From Pleodorina starrii (Eukaryota > Chlorophyta > Chlorophyceae > Chlamydomonadales > Volvocaceae), in contig BRXU01000003.1 of NCBI GenBank assembly GCA_030267565.1, forward strand, positions 1,224,001-1,288,000: a stretch of DNA of 64,000 bases, in the 5' to 3' direction. Below, piece by piece: positions 36,883 through 50,500 of the stretch (position 1 is the first letter of the stretch; each line of letters begins with the position of its first letter). The position numbers and the translations under genes are program-made. The notes under the pieces are model-generated. The model was not told the origin of the DNA, did no database searches, and saw only the letters and a program-made list of their open reading frames with translations.

Positions 36883-37703
36883 GTGTACCACAGTGCCTTT
36901 CGCCGCGAGATCCGGTTGGCTTTAGAAACGAATTTGCAGGGTGACGGTTGGGGCTCCAAGGTCATCCGGGTTCTGAACTATTTAGGGCATTTCTGGGCCG
37001 AGGACGCGGCGGCAGGTAATATCGATACTAGGGTCAGGCGGTACGCGGCTAGCAGGCTTGACGTCGAGGCGCTGATGGACACCCTCAGAGGTCGCGTCAA
37101 CGACGACTGGGGTAGCGATAGGTTAGCCGTGGACCCGCGCGCTTTCGTTGCGGACGCCGGAAAGCCCGGTGTTAAGATGTGTCGCCATAAGCATTGGATG
37201 GGGCTGCCGAAGCAATTTGAGGGTGATATCCCCCGGGCACACCATCGTTCCTTACTTCGTTTTCGGTTGTGCGTTTCTAATTTGGCGGTTAACAGTGAGA
37301 GCAGTCGGTCAAGAGAGCTTCGTGTTTGCAAAGCGTGTCGTTCTGATGGCGCTATTGAGGACGAGAAGCATTTTCTGTGGGAGTCTCCTGCTCTTGTGTC
37401 GGCGCGGCAGAAGATCTGGGAGTTAGGTGTAACCACTACTGCGAGTGTTCACGATGTCATGCAAGTTGATGACCAGCGTGGTCTTGCGAAAGCTATATAC
37501 GAGATGTTTGCCTTGCGGCGTGAGCGTATCTCTTCCTAAGAGTTTGTTTGTGTGCGAACACATCCAGTCTACTTCATCCACTGCATCACAATCGTTTCGA
37601 ATCGTTCTTTGTCTTTTTGGTTTTCCTTATCTCTGAGGCGGACTGAGGCGGTTCATGAGCCTCCGGGTTCGTTTGAGCCGTACGAGCTCAATGAAGCTTG
37701 TAA
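36883..37703 (+). mobile_element. 5'-truncated LINE (L1-like): end of ORF2 plus 3' UTR
   Basis: The open frame to TAA at 37539 encodes about 218 residues with no full retrotransposon core. It carries a C-terminal Cys/His cluster of the kind found at the end of L1-type ORF2 proteins: CKACRSDGAIEDEKHFLWES. Just before it is HRSLLRFRLCVSNLAV. The 3' UTR ends with AGGCGGTTCATGAGCCTC ... GCTTGTAAC. The same terminus recurs twice more downstream followed by (ATC)n, identifying it as the family's 3' end. Reverse transcriptase motifs are not present, so this is a dead 5'-truncated copy. Confidence 0.65.
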
Positions 37704-38043
37704 CAACGCTGTACCTGTGACCGGACCGAAACTACGTAGATTGTGCAAGATTTTGGTTGATGCAGATTGATACCGACAGGTGTGAACGAAGCAAGGCGAA
37801 TCAACTTACGGCGTATCATGGCGATGCACAACTCAGCGGCAGAGGCCTGCAGAGGAGGGCAGAGGTGATTGGCAACCCACATCGTTACTTTCCATCTGAT
37901 TTCATTTCCATACTACGTCCAATCGCAGCCACAGCAAACCTGGGTAACTTCAGCTAGGACTTTTTGAGTAATCTACTATTTTGATGCGTAAATGCTGTTG
38001 GGTCATTGTGTAATGCAACTCATCTATCCCCAATGCAAGACCC

Positions 38044-38222
<179 letters not shown>

Positions 38223-38267
38223 GAATCCACTAATACTTTTGGTGTTGAAGCTAAACGTATGCCATAA

Positions 38268-38825
38268 GCATTATGGCGGTTCGGAAAACAAACTGCCTGC
38301 CCGATGGTGTGTGCCGCTGCTGCTGGCTGCTGAAAGCACCCGACCGAACCGTACCGAAACCGCTTTGCACGACCACTTCTTTACTTCTTTCCTTTGGCTA
38401 AGTTAGGCGGTTCATGAGCCTCTGGGTTCGTCTGGACCGTACGAGCTCGCTGAAGCTTGTAACATCATCATCATCTTTACTTCATACAGCATTCCCACAC
38501 TCTAGATACATACTAAGCTTATACTTCGTATGGTTTGCTATCAAGCAACGTTTTCCGGCAAGCAAACTGTGATGGTCAGCCCTGGTGAAGATGGCCTAAA
38601 AAGTCCGATTTTTTGACGATTGGCCAAGCTTCGTTGGGGATTCCTTGTCCTATCGCGCTCAGATCTTATTTGGACTCTCCTAGGGAAATCTATATGCGTG
38701 AAGTTGGCGAAGATTGAAAAATCACTTTGGAATTGGTTTGGTACGGTCAAAAGCGCTTTTTTCGGCACACCGGCACCCAGCAACGGGCTAGGAAGTTTGT
38801 TCTCCGAACAGCCATAACGAGTTTG
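38268..38825. repeat. diverged inverted repeat flanking a LINE end
   Basis: The left arm from about 38268 (TTATGGCGGTTCGGAAAACA then AACTGCCTGCCC) resembles the reverse complement of the right arm ending at about 38825 (TTATGGCTGTTCGGAGAACA then AACTTCCTAGCCC), and similarity continues into ACCGTACC-type sequence. This could be the ends of an old DNA element. I see no gene between 38477 and 38994. Confidence 0.4.
38405..38476 (+). mobile_element. second short LINE 3'-end copy
   Basis: AGGCGGTTCATGAGCCTCTG ... GCTTGTAAC then a short ATC run. Almost identical to the copy at 38044. Confidence 0.7.
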
Positions 38826-40229
38826 ATGTTGGCCAATATCAAAATCGGCCCCCGTATTGATGATGTCTGTGAACATCGGCGGCTTATTAAAAGGCATACG
38901 GCCTGACACCATTTCGCGCAGTTGTATGTGAACGCCTCATTAATTGATGCCACTGATACTCCGGTGAGGAGGGGGCCAATGACGCATTTACCAAGAAAAT
39001 TATCGCTACGGAGCATGGCAGAGCGTGGCGACCATAACTTGCCGCTTGCGATCGGCGCTTATCACTTAAAAATTCTTTTGCACAAAAGAGCACATTGTGC
39101 CAGGTGTTCGGCCCATTGCAAGGTTGTGATGGAATGCATGGCGATTGTCGCCTTGCCTAGATAGCTAATCCGTACTGTACCTTAATCCAAGTCCTTCAGA
39201 ACACAATAATAAGGAATAGCGGTGAATTGACACGATTAAAGTTTTTGTTATTCGTCGCTCCCAATTCAATAGGAAATACCTCAGAATTTTCCGCGAGGAT
39301 ATTGATTAGGCAGGCAGGTGCGTGCGACTAGCACCATCTGACGTCTCAACAGAACGAACGCGCTGAGCCGTGATTAGGGTATACATGCCACGTTGCCATG
39401 TGCGAAATTTTTTACATCTGCGCTATGTACACCTCACGCTCGCAGGTTCGCGAGATCCTAGTCGGGCAGGGGCGGGCAAGCCCGCAGCCCCGGCAGCAGC
39501 CAGCACCCGTCGCTGCCACAGGTGAGTTTCAGTTGGTATGCGGACATACGCTATTTGGGTCCGGTTGGATCTCGTTTAGCCTGGTGGATGGTCAACAGGT
39601 TGCCCGACGTGGGTCATCGCCTGCGTGCTGAGCTAGGGCGGAGCGGTGATGGGGAGCAGAACGCGCGGCTTGGGCGGTTGTTGGCTTGGGCGGAGTGTTA
39701 GTTGTGCGGCTGCCGCTGAGGCTAGCGCTGCTGAGGCCGAGTGCAGGCTGCCGGGGACACCGCCGCGCGGTAGGTAGCCAGGATGCCTACCCTGCTTCCG
39801 GCGGTGCGTGTATGCGAGTACGTGGCTACTGAATGTGACGCCCATTAACTGATACCATGCATGCTAAGACTGCACGAGTCGCATGATTGACCGTGACCCA
39901 CATCATTATCGGTGCTTTAGTGCGAGGCCTCCGAGTATGGATAGGGGCTCTCATGCATGGTTTGGCGCCTTGATGAGGGCGTCTGTGGCGCACGCGGAGA
40001 CCACGGCCCCGGGGCCGCAGGAGCAACTGCAGGTCCTGTTCTAGGAGGAGGGGGCCCCTTCAAACGCATGGCTACATGCCTGCGAAATCCTCGCTGGCGT
40101 GCGGCCCTCCTCGTTGCTTTCTGGTACCTCCGCGCCTTTCTCCTCTGCGTCCTTAACTGGATCGGTCCGCCCTTCCGTGGCGGCCCTTGTTCATGCACCC
40201 CGATCGTCTGGCTCCTCTATATCGCACAG

Positions 40230-40361
40230 GTCCAGGAAGGGTTGGCCGCCCGCGCCAGAGGTATGTGGAAGTGCTGCTTGAGGCCGCCAACTGGACCCAT
40301 CAAGAGGTCGACACGCGTGCTGCCGAACGGAAGGGGGAGCGAGGAGGCCATGGACCAGCAG
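40230..40361 (+). pseudogene. degenerate copy of myosin coiled-coil exon B
   Basis: It starts like exon B of the parent (28322-28468): a GTCCAGGAAGGGTTGGCCGC start in place of GTCAAGGAAGAGCTGGCCGC, and the same upstream intron sequence. An internal deletion shifts the frame, so the heptad pattern is lost although no stop appears (VQEGLAARARGMWKCCLRPP). The shifted frame elsewhere still shows RYVEVLLEAANWTHQEVDTR, the remnant of the coil. The S2 counterpart at 62120 has a stop in codon 3. Confidence 0.6.
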
Positions 40362-40679
40362 GTGCGATGGATCAGGGTCTCTGGTCGCGAGTCTCGCGCG
40401 GGTCGTTTGGGCCCGCTTCCCAAGCAAGGTTTGGGCTTCGGCACCAGCAGTGTCAGCTGTGGTTTGCGCCGGGAGTACTTTGAACGGTTGATTCAGGTTC
40501 TGATTGCTGACTGGGTCCAGCTGCCCACATTATGTGTAGAAACGGTATGCATGTGATGCTGGGTGCTCAAGGTGCGGCCCGGTCAACGCTCGTGCAGCGT
40601 CGGACTTGTGTTGTTGAGCGCGTGCTAGCCCCAGTCGAATGCGCGCCCGGCCCCGGCTCATGCGGGTCCCCACGCACAG

Positions 40680-43190
40680 GAGAACGCTATCCTGAGGGAG
40701 CGACTGGCGCCCGGCGGGGAGGGTCAGACCAACCTCGAGGCCGCCGAGATGGCAACTGCTGCGGTAACAAAGGAGGCGCAGCGCAAGGACGAACAGCTAT
40801 TGAGCGAGCGAAGCCAGATCGAACAGCTCATGAGCGAGCGCAGCCAGATCGACAAGAAGTTCCACGACATGATGTTGGACCTCATCACGCGGCTGCAGAG
40901 CGCCTGCGCGCAGCAAGACGAGGCCCGCGGGCGGGTGCGTGGGGTACAGCGTGGCGGCAGAGCCCGAACGGTGGCGGCGGGGCCATGCCCAGGCGTACTG
41001 GAGCGCGGAATTGGGGTTTTGAGGAGCCCTGGGCATGGTGGGACTAGTGCTCACACTGGGCAGGGCCAGCAGCTGAAGCGAGGGCCCGTGGTCCTGGCAG
41101 CGCAATGACGCTGATAGCCGCGGGGGGCGAGGGCGCGTGGTATATAACTGGACGGCAGCGATAGGCGCTTTGTCGGCTTATTATTGATGCTGCCTCCGCC
41201 GAAATCGCCAATGTTAGCTGGACTACCCCACCGAACAGGGGTGCTAGATTTACAGCTTCGAGGGTGTGCTGTGCTCGGAGAAGCTGTGCAGCTGCTGCCT
41301 CGAGGTCTTACCTTTCGTGAGGTGAACGGTGACCTTCGCTTGACACGATTTCCGTCGCCCCGGCGCTTTCCGTTGCAGGTGCTGGAGTTGGAAAACTCGG
41401 ACACCAAGCTGTCCGAGTCCTTGCAGGTGAACAGGGTTGCGTACTCTAGCGGAGTGAACAGACTTCGTTCAGGCAGAGATGTTGCTTCCTTGTCGGGTTT
41501 GGGTCGGCTGACAGCTAGCGCAAGGGACGTCGTGGCGTTTTTTTACCTTTCATCTGCACAGTGGCACATTGGGGTATAGACTGCGCTGAGTTTGAGAATG
41601 GCACTTGCGTGGCCGAACGCATGTCAGCGTGTTTCCGCGCGCGGCCATTCCCTTCGGCGTCCGGTTTTGGCCTGAATGCAGGTAAAGGACAGGGCGCAAG
41701 TGGTGCAGCAGTCTGCCACCGACGGGCCGGCCGGCGTCACCACCGCCGCCGCCTCGCCGGTGCCGGAGGTGGTCAACCGGGGCCGCCCCGAGGAGATGCA
41801 GCAACTCAACGCGGCGTTGCAGCAGGAGAAGGAGGCCCTGGAGCAGGTGTGTTATATCCTGAGTGTATTATAAAAGTTGTTCTGGTTTGAAATCTCCGGC
41901 TGGGTACCTATTACGGATAGGACATGGTATATTGGTATCGAGATCAGCCCACCCGGGTATAATGGTGCAGTTTTGACGTGGAGGTGGCAGGCCTACAGCT
42001 GCATGCTATTGGGCGATGGGAGGTGGCGGACCCCATTCAGAACGGAATCTACTCTGCGAGGACGCCTCATCTGGAGGGAGGATAGTTGTTGTACGGTATC
42101 CTGGGTGTATCATGAAGATTGTCCTGGTCAGACAACCCCGGCTGGGTACTTATTACTGATAGGTCATGGTACAACAAGGTGCAAGGGGTCCAGGTCTGAG
42201 GGCTTGCGGGGTCGAGCTGCCCGCTGTAGCAGTCTTAGTTGCTAAAGGCCACTCGAGTTGTTTGTGCAGGTGTAGCTTCGGCTCTTATAGCCTTGCACCG
42301 CACTGTCGTACGGCTGCTACACCCGCATTATGTGTTATGCGTAATGATAAGGTATGCGGATGGAGTTGCGGATGCGTGCCACGCTGGTGTATCATCGGTC
42401 TTGTGTCGCTGAGCGCTAGCCCAAATTGAATGCGCGCCCTGCCGTGCCCCGGCTCATGCGGGTTCCCACGCACAGGAGAACGCTACCCTGAGGGAGCGAC
42501 TGGTCTCCGGGGAGAATCAGGCCAACCGCAAGGCCGCCGAGATGGCCACTGCGCTCAAAAAGGCGCAGGGCTACATCGGCCAGTTCTTGAACGAGCGCAG
42601 CAAGATTGACAAGGAGTTCCTCGACATGAAATGGGCGTTCATCACGCGGCTGCAGGAGGCCTGCGGGCGGGTGCGGGGGGGGGGGGGGGCTCGGGGCTGG
42701 CGGCAGGGCCCGACCGGCAGCGGTGGGTATAGTATAGTATAGGTGTACTGGAGCGCGGAATTCGGGTTCATTCTGAGGAGCCCTGGGCATGGTGGGACTA
42801 GTGCTCACACTGGGCAGGGCCAGCAGCTGAAGCGAGGGCCCGTGCTCCTGGCAGCGCAATGACGCTGATAGCCGCGGGGGCCGAGGTCGCGCGGTGTAAT
42901 ACTGGACGGCAGCGATACGTAGGCGCTTTGTCGGATTATTCTTGATGCAGCCTTCGCCGAAGTAGCCACTGTGAGCTGGACTACCCCACCGAACAGGGGT
43001 GCTAGACTTACAGGGTCTATCAAGGGTCTATCTGTGCTCGGAGAATGAAGCTGTGCAGCTGCCTCAGGGTCTTACCTTTCGTGCGGTGACCGGCGACCTT
43101 CGCTTGACACGATTTCCGTCGCCCCGGCGCTTTCCGTTTCAGGTGCTGGAGTTGGAAAACGAGAACACCAAGCTGTCCGAGTCCTTGCAG
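40680..43190 (+). CDS. motor-less myosin XI coiled-coil module: exons C1, D1, E/B hybrid, C2, D2
   Basis: Exon-like copies with intact splice sites and frames: C1 40680-40934 (85 codons; the parent has 72), D1 41379-41426, E/B hybrid 41682-41846, C2 42476-42670 (65 codons), D2 43143-43190. The hybrid begins as exon E (VKDRAQVVQQSATDGPAGVT) and ends as exon B ([20 protein letters not shown]), joined at a GCCTCGCCGG stretch. C1 contains a duplicated [14 protein letters not shown] unit. All are phase 0-0 so they could be spliced in frame with each other and with the tail starting at 44504. Whether they are transcribed is unknown, and no start codon or promoter was identified. Confidence 0.5.
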
Positions 43191-43245
43191 GTTAACAGGG
43201 TTCCGTGTTCTAGCCGAGGGAACAGACTTCAGGCCGAGTTGCCGC

Positions 43246-43503
<258 letters not shown>

Positions 43504-44200
43504 GGCCCGGCCAGGGGCCGAGGCGTGGCTTATTATGGGAGCTGAGGGGGTGGGGTGACGGGCTTCCCCTTGATTTCCCACGCAGTCCCCGCCCCCACCA
43601 CCGCAAGAAACTTCAGGCTTGTCTATCGTTGGTTACGTACCTGCCTGCCGGTTGCGATCCCTCATTTGGGTCACATTCCATTTGCCCTCGGGTTATAACG
43701 ACAGCAGTGTCCTTACTGTGTGCGTGGTCATTGCAGCTGCGTGGTCCTTGCGGCCAGTGCCTGGAGTGCGGAGTAGAGGACGTAGGTCCTTTCTAACCGT
43801 ATCCACAAAGCCGAGGCTGATGGCATCCTGCGTTGTGTCGCAGACCCTCCATCCGTACGGCCTCCGTGAGAAGTTTGGCCAGTCCTGCGTGTTGTAGTGC
43901 CGCGTACTGTAGATAGAGCCTTGTCGTGCTGTTCATGTGTATGGTTTGTGTCGGCGGTGTAGCCAACACCAGCAATGTGTGCATATACGGTGTGTTGGCT
44001 GGGGTACGGGGATTCCATGCATCCTGGCGTTTGCACTTCTCGAAGGGGGATGTCGGGGATAAGGAGAATATCAGCCCGCATGTTGAGTCGTTTCTCATCC
44101 CCGCTTTTCGGGAGTGCCATTTGGGCAGGCGTGTGCCGGCCATGTAGTCTGGTCGGGTGTCTGCAGGGTCGACGTCCATTATTACAATTGGACTCCCGTG
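43504..44200 (-). mobile_element. LINE 3' fragment on the minus strand inside a duplicated myosin intron
   Basis: Read on the minus strand, broken frames from about 44160 to 43697 carry RPDYMAGTRLPKWHSRKAGM, VGYTADTNHTHEQHDKA and LWIRLERT-type segments. These resemble C-terminal parts of transposon proteins I associate with volvocine genomes, but I cannot name the family. A 3' UTR and (ATT)n tail follow. A short piece of the same sequence (the part around 44080-44170) is at 63290-63400 in block S2, so insertion preceded the duplication. Confidence 0.45.
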
Positions 44201-44503
44201 GCAGCTTTCTAACTGGGTGCCGGGTTTGGGTCGGCCGGCCGCTAGGGACATCTTACAAGCTTCTCCTTACATTTCATCGGCATGGTGGTACATTCAGGGT
44301 ATAACCTGAGCTGAGGTCTGGCTGGCGGGGTTGAGCTCCCCGCATTAAGTGTTATGCGTAATAATGATAGGGTTTGCGGATGGAGTTGCGGGTTTGCGTA
44401 GTTGCGGATGTGCCAAGCTCGTGTATAATGGACTTGTGTCGCTGAGCGCTAGCCCAAATTGAATGCGCACCCGGCCCCGGCTCATGCGGGTCCCCACGCA
44501 CAG

Positions 44504-47500
44504 GAGAACGCTATCCTGAGGGAGCGACTGGTCTCCGGGGAGGATCAGACCAACCGCAAGGCCGCCGAGATGGCCACTGCGCTCAAGAAGGCGCAGGACG
44601 ACATCGGCCAGCTCATGAGCGAGCGTAGCCAGATCGACAAGGAGTTCAACGAGATGAAAACGGACCTCACCACGCGGCTGCAGAACGCCTGCGCGCAGCG
44701 AGACGAGGCCCGCGGGCGGGTGCGTGGGGTACAGCGTGGCGGCAGAGCCCGAACGGTAGCAGTGGGGCCATGCCCAGGCGTACTGGGCGCGCGGAATTGG
44801 GGTTCATTCTGAGGAGCCCTGGGCATGGTGGGACTAGTGCTCACACTGGGCAGGGCCAGCAGCTGAAGCGAGGGCCCGTGCTCCTGGCAGCGCAATGACG
44901 CTGATAGCCGCGGGGGGCGAGGGCGCGCGGTGTAATACGGGACGGCAGCGATACGTAGGCGCTTTGTCGGCTTATTTTTGATGCAGCCTTCGCCGAAATC
45001 GCCAATGTTAGCTGGACTACCCCACCGAACAGGGGTGCTAGAGTTACAGCTTCGAGGGTGTGCTGTGCTCGGAGAAGCTGTGCAGCTGCTGCCTCGAGGT
45101 CTTACCTTTCGTGCGGTGAACGGTGACCTTCGCTTGACACGATTCCCGTCGCCCTCGCGCTTTCCGTTTCAGGTGCTGGAGTTGGAAAACGAAAACACCA
45201 AGCTGTCCGAGTCCTTGCAGGTTAACAGGGTTGTGTGCTCTAGCCGAGGGAACAGACGACTAAAGGCAGAGATGTTGCTTCCTTACCGGCGGGTTTGGGT
45301 CGTCCGTCTGGCAGCTAGGGACGTCGTCGCGTTTCCTTACCTTTCATCATCACGGTGTCACATGGGGGTATAGACTGCGCTGGGTTTGTGAGGGGCACTT
45401 GGCCGAACGCATGTCAGCGCGTTTCCGCGCGCGGTCATTCCCTTCGGCGTCCGGTCCCTGGAGCAGGTGCAAGGGGTATGGTTCGCGATGGGATGGACCC
45501 GCCGATCGCGCCTGCAGGCGCGCGGCCCGGTTTGCATTCGCGTGGTCAGAAGAGCGTTTGCGAGATGGTCCCGTGCAGAATGCATCTGTCGAGTTGGTGT
45601 TAAGCGACCCTACTCCCAAACCCTTGCGTACATCGTGTGCCGCATTCCTCGTGCACAGGTGGCCCGTCGCCAGCTGGGCACGCTACGGCAGCAGCCCTGC
45701 GAGGGCACCAAGCTCCTGGAGGACAAAAAAACATTGGAGCAGAAAGTGCACGAGTTGCAGGCCATGCTGCTGGAAACGGTGCAGGGCCAGCGCAACGAGC
45801 TTCGGCAGCAGGCAAGGCGGGGCGGGCCTGTTGTGGCGCAGGCATTTTGGGGTCTGGGGCTGAGGGACCCGGTGCGAAATCGCACCATTACGGAAGGGTA
45901 GCGCGGCCACGGCACAGTGGGATGCCTGGATTTCCTGGTTGGCTCATTCTCTATGCGTTTCAGAAGTCGAGCGCTGGTTCACATGCGGCTCGTGCTAACC
46001 TGGTGCACATGTATTGCCTGATCCGGTGTACGTTTGCTCTTGAATTGTGCCCTGCCTGCCTCGCTTGTTGATCATCCCACGTTGTTTGCCCCTCGCTCGA
46101 TCGTCTGGTTCCTCTCGCACAGGTCAAGGAAGAGCTGGCCGCCCGCGCTGAGGTGGAACGGGAGATGGAAGTGCTGCGGGCGGAGCTGGAGGTGGTCAAC
46201 CGGGGCCGCCTGGAGGAGACCCAGCAACTCAGCGCGGCGTTGCAGCAGGAGAAGGAGGCCCTAAAGCAGGTGCGAGGGGTCCGGGTCTGGCGGGGTCGAG
46301 CTGCCCGCATTATGTGTTATGTGTAATGATATGTGCTGGCGTTGCTTGCGAGTGCATGCCACGCTCGTGTATCATTGGTTTTGTGTCGCTGAGCGCTAAC
46401 CCAAATTGAATGAGCACCCGTCCTCATCTCATGCGGGTCCCCACGCACAGGAAAACGCTATCCTGAGGGAGCGACTGGTCTCCGGGGAGGATCAGGCCAA
46501 CCGCAAGGCCGCCGAGATGGCCACTGCGCTCAAGAAGGCGCAGGACGACATCGGCCAGCTCATGAGCGAGCGCAGCCAGATCGACAAGAAGTTCCACGAG
46601 ATGAAAACGGACCTCATCACGCGGCTGCAGAACGCCTGCGCGCAGCGAGACGAGGCCCGCGGGCGGGTGCGTGGGGGGCTGGCGCCTGGCGGCAGGGCCC
46701 GAACGGTGGAGCCGGGAAGTCGGAATTGGGGTTCTGAGGAGCCCTGGGCATGTTCGGACTAGTGCTCACATACACTGGGCGGGGCCAGCAGCTGAAGTGA
46801 GGGCCCGTGCTCCTGGCAGCGGAATGACGCTGATAGCCGCGGGGGGCGAGGGCGCATGGTGTATATAACTGGATGGCAGCGATACGTAGGCGCTCTGTCG
46901 GAGAATTCTTTATGCGGCCTTCGCGGAACTTGCCAATCTGAGCTGGACTTCACCAAACGGGGGTGCGGGACTTACAGCTTTGATGGTCTATGCTCGGAGA
47001 AGCTGTGCAGCTGCCTCAGGGTCTTACCTTTCGTGCGGTGAACGGAAGCCTCCGCTTGACATGATTTCCGTCGCCCCGGCGCTTTCCGTTTCAGGTGCTG
47101 GAGTTGGAAAACGAGAACACCAAGCTGACCGAGTCCTTGCAGGTTAACAGCAGGGTTGCGTGCTCTTCTGGAATGTAACAGAATTCAGGCAGGGTAGTTT
47201 CCTTACTTGCTGGGAGCCGGGTTTGGGTCGACTGTCCGTTAGGGGCGTCTTACAAGCTTCTCCTTACATTTCATCTGCGCAGTGGCACATTCAGGGTATT
47301 TACTGCGCTGGGTTTGTGAAGTGCACTTGGCCGGAAGCATGTCAGCGTGTTTCCGTGGTCGTCATACCCTTCGGCGTGCGGATTTCGCCTGAATGCAGGT
47401 CAAAGGCAGGGAGCTGGCGGCCGCGAACGCAGCTGCGGCCGCCGTGCAAGTACCGGCCAGCGTCGCCACCGCCGCCGCCTCGCCGGGTCCCGTGGGGACC

Positions 47501-50500
47501 CCCGTCGCGCACCCAGCGACCGCCATGCAGAACATGTTCCAGAAGCTCCAAGCCTCCGCGCCAGGTGCGTGCACAGAACGAGCCTGCGCGCCCGTCAATC
47601 CATCGTTGCTGCTGCACTTTAGCCGCGTTGAATCCTTGACCGGAATCACGGCACTCTGGGGGCCTCCTTCGAGGCCCAGATCGGGGGCCTCGCCCGGAGC
47701 ACACGTACGAGGTTATTGCTCTGCAATTCACTGCTTTTCCGTTCCCAAGACGGGCCGTTGCCGGGCACCAACCATGAGAGCTTTGCTCCGCACCCGTGTG
47801 GACTGGTGCAGGGTACGCTCGCAACGTCGCAGACAACATCAGCGGCCTCTTCGCAAAAGAGGGGACACAAATGCGGACGCCGCCGCGAGCGGGGATCACG
47901 GTCGGCGAAGACGATATGCGGTGGGTGCCTGTTGGGCACATGCGCGGGCCTGGAATGACTTCGCAAGCGTCCTCGCTGAAGCTGTCTTCACGTTCTGCAG
48001 ATATTGCGACTACAGATACCTTCTGTAACTCGATTGCGATGCCTGCCCCCGGTCATACACCTGGCGCGTGGACTTTGCCCCGGTTTAGACCGTTCTACCC
48101 ACCGCTCGGGTTGCTGCTGAAGCTGTGCGCTGCGGCTCACGCTTACCCTGTTCTCCCACACCCACCCATCCAGGCCGCCCAGCCTGAGCAGTATCCCGGG
48201 CAGCGCGGGCGCGAGCCCGGAGAGCGAGGCGGACCGCCGCATGCGGGAGGCGCAGATGAAGCAGGTGACGATGCTTGCAGAGAAGCGCAAGGCGGAGGAG
48301 GACCGCTTGCTGGCCGCGCTCACGGCGCCGCTGCCAACCTCCAGCAGTGGGAAGCAGCAGGACGGGGCGGGGCCGCTGGGGATGGGGTTCTACAAGGGCC
48401 GGCCAGTCGCTGCGATCGTCATCTTCAGGTAGGTGAGCGATGGAAGCTGCGGGCGCGAAGGCGAGGGCTTCAGCGCTCCTTGCGGCAGGGTGGCTATCTT
48501 ATTTTGCTGAGTATCTACGGCCAGAGATACTACTGGCTCAGAAGCGCTGCTGAGAGTATCTGTCTAGGAGGGGATTTTCTCGGCTAAACGCGGCCCCGGG
48601 AGATACGTGGGCCCCTGGCTAAGCAAATCAGCGGCGCAGAAGGCTGCAAGTCGTGCTACGCGAGAAGCAAACCCTCGCTCCTTAGAGGCGTTGTGTCAAC
48701 AGTTCGGGGAGGAGAGCCAGCCGGCGGCCAGCTTGCAGGTGCACTGTCGATCGCGGAAGCTATGACGTTGTCTCAACAGCCAAGGCCGGCCCTCCATGCC
48801 CTCATGCGCCCTGTTCCGCATGCAGGTACTGCCTCCACTCGCGCGCCTTCCAGGCCGACCGCACCGCCATCTTCGACCGCATCGTGTGTGTCATTGGCCA
48901 GCAGGTGCGTTGATCGGCACCTGCCCGTCGATGACCGCGCGGAGGTATCTCTCCGATATTCGGGGGGCATAGGTTACAGAATGCATTGTGCATTATACAC
49001 GTGACGCCACGTGACGACGGACAGCCTCGTAACTTGAGAGAATTGATGGTGGTGTGGTAATCTATCGGGTCTCACAACCTCCAGTGAATGCTTTGTCCTT
49101 TCTCGGCGGGTCTTTTGTTCTGAGACGGGCTCCCTGGAGAATAGCAACTCGGAATCCATCCGATCGAATGGCAGGCATGCCGCTGCTAATGGCCACCTCG
49201 TGCCCCGTGGACCCGCAGGTGGAACGGGGCCAAAAGGACAACAACTGCCTCTCCTACTGGCTCTCGAACACGGTCACGCTGTTGCACATGCTTAATAAGA
49301 ACGTCAAGCCCGCGTCGGGCAGCATGAACAAGGCGCGGGGCGGCGTCACGGCGGCCGGGGTGGGCGCCGCAACGCGGTCCGTGCTGGGCGCCATGTTCGG
49401 CAGCCGCAGCGGCGCGTCGCCGGGCTCGTTGTCGCACACGGAGGCGTCCATACACGGCGGCGGCGTAGGTGAGCGATGAGCGGGCCCCTGTTTGCCTTAT
49501 CGTCGTGGGTTGAGCAGCTGCTGCAGTTGCCGTCGTTGAAGGTGGGATGAGGTGGGAGCTGAGGGCGGCAGGCAGGTTGGTGCCTTCGCGGATTTGTTGG
49601 TAGTGGGCATGAAAGCTCTGCCCCGGCGCGCGCCTGGCACCGGGCCCAGGTGCCGCCCAGTCCGTTCAGCTGGACTCCCTGCCCTGCCATATTATGAAGT
49701 GGCAACCCTCGGTCAGTCGCGTTAATCGCGTCCCTGAGGCTTTGCCTTCGTTGTGTCCATCCAGGCGGTTTCAAGCAGGTGGAGGCCGAGTACCCCGCCC
49801 TGCTGTTCAAGCAGCAGCTAGACGCGTTCGTGCAAAAGATCTTTCCCATGATCCGCGACAACGTCCGGAAGGAGATTTCGCCCATGCTCGACAACTGCAT
49901 CCACAAGCCCAAGGAGTCCGGGCGCACGGCGGCGGCCCGCCCAGGCGCCGCGGCGCCCGCTGGCGGCGACAAAGCCGCAGGTGCGCTGCTGCCCTTGCAG
50001 CACCAGAGCACGTGCATAGCACTAGAGGACGGCGCAACAGATAAGTTGTCAGTGGAGACCCTGCGCCTAGCTAGTGGAGACCCCGCAGGATACGCCTGTA
50101 CCGTGCTTGTATTGTAATAAAGATTGCGTGGGGACAGTTGTGCAAGGGCGCGTGCGTGAATAAAACGGCCACGCAATTGCATGGGCTGACCTGTCGACGT
50201 GCTTGGCTACATGCAGGCGCCGCCGCCGGTGCGGCCCAGCAGGCCGCCTCGCCCAAGTCGTGGACGGACATCCTGCACGTGCTGGACACGTTGCTGGCCG
50301 TGGTCAAGGCAAACAACGTGCCCAAGGTGCTGGTGCAGGTAAGTGTGAGCCAGCAGAGCCATGGGGTGTGAGGCACGATAGATGGAGCTAGCTAGGTGGC
50401 ACTCTGTGCTTGCCGACCCGCGTTCGCAGCATGTACGCACAGCTCCCCGTTTGTTCAGGCGGACTCGTCGTATGTTCTCCGGCACTTGATGGTAATGTTG

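Noticed and set aside
39446..39521. Possible extra exon (VREILVGQGRASPQ...) between splice-like sites
   Set aside because: The matching sequence at 61344 has an indel that changes the frame and there is no counterpart in the parent gene.
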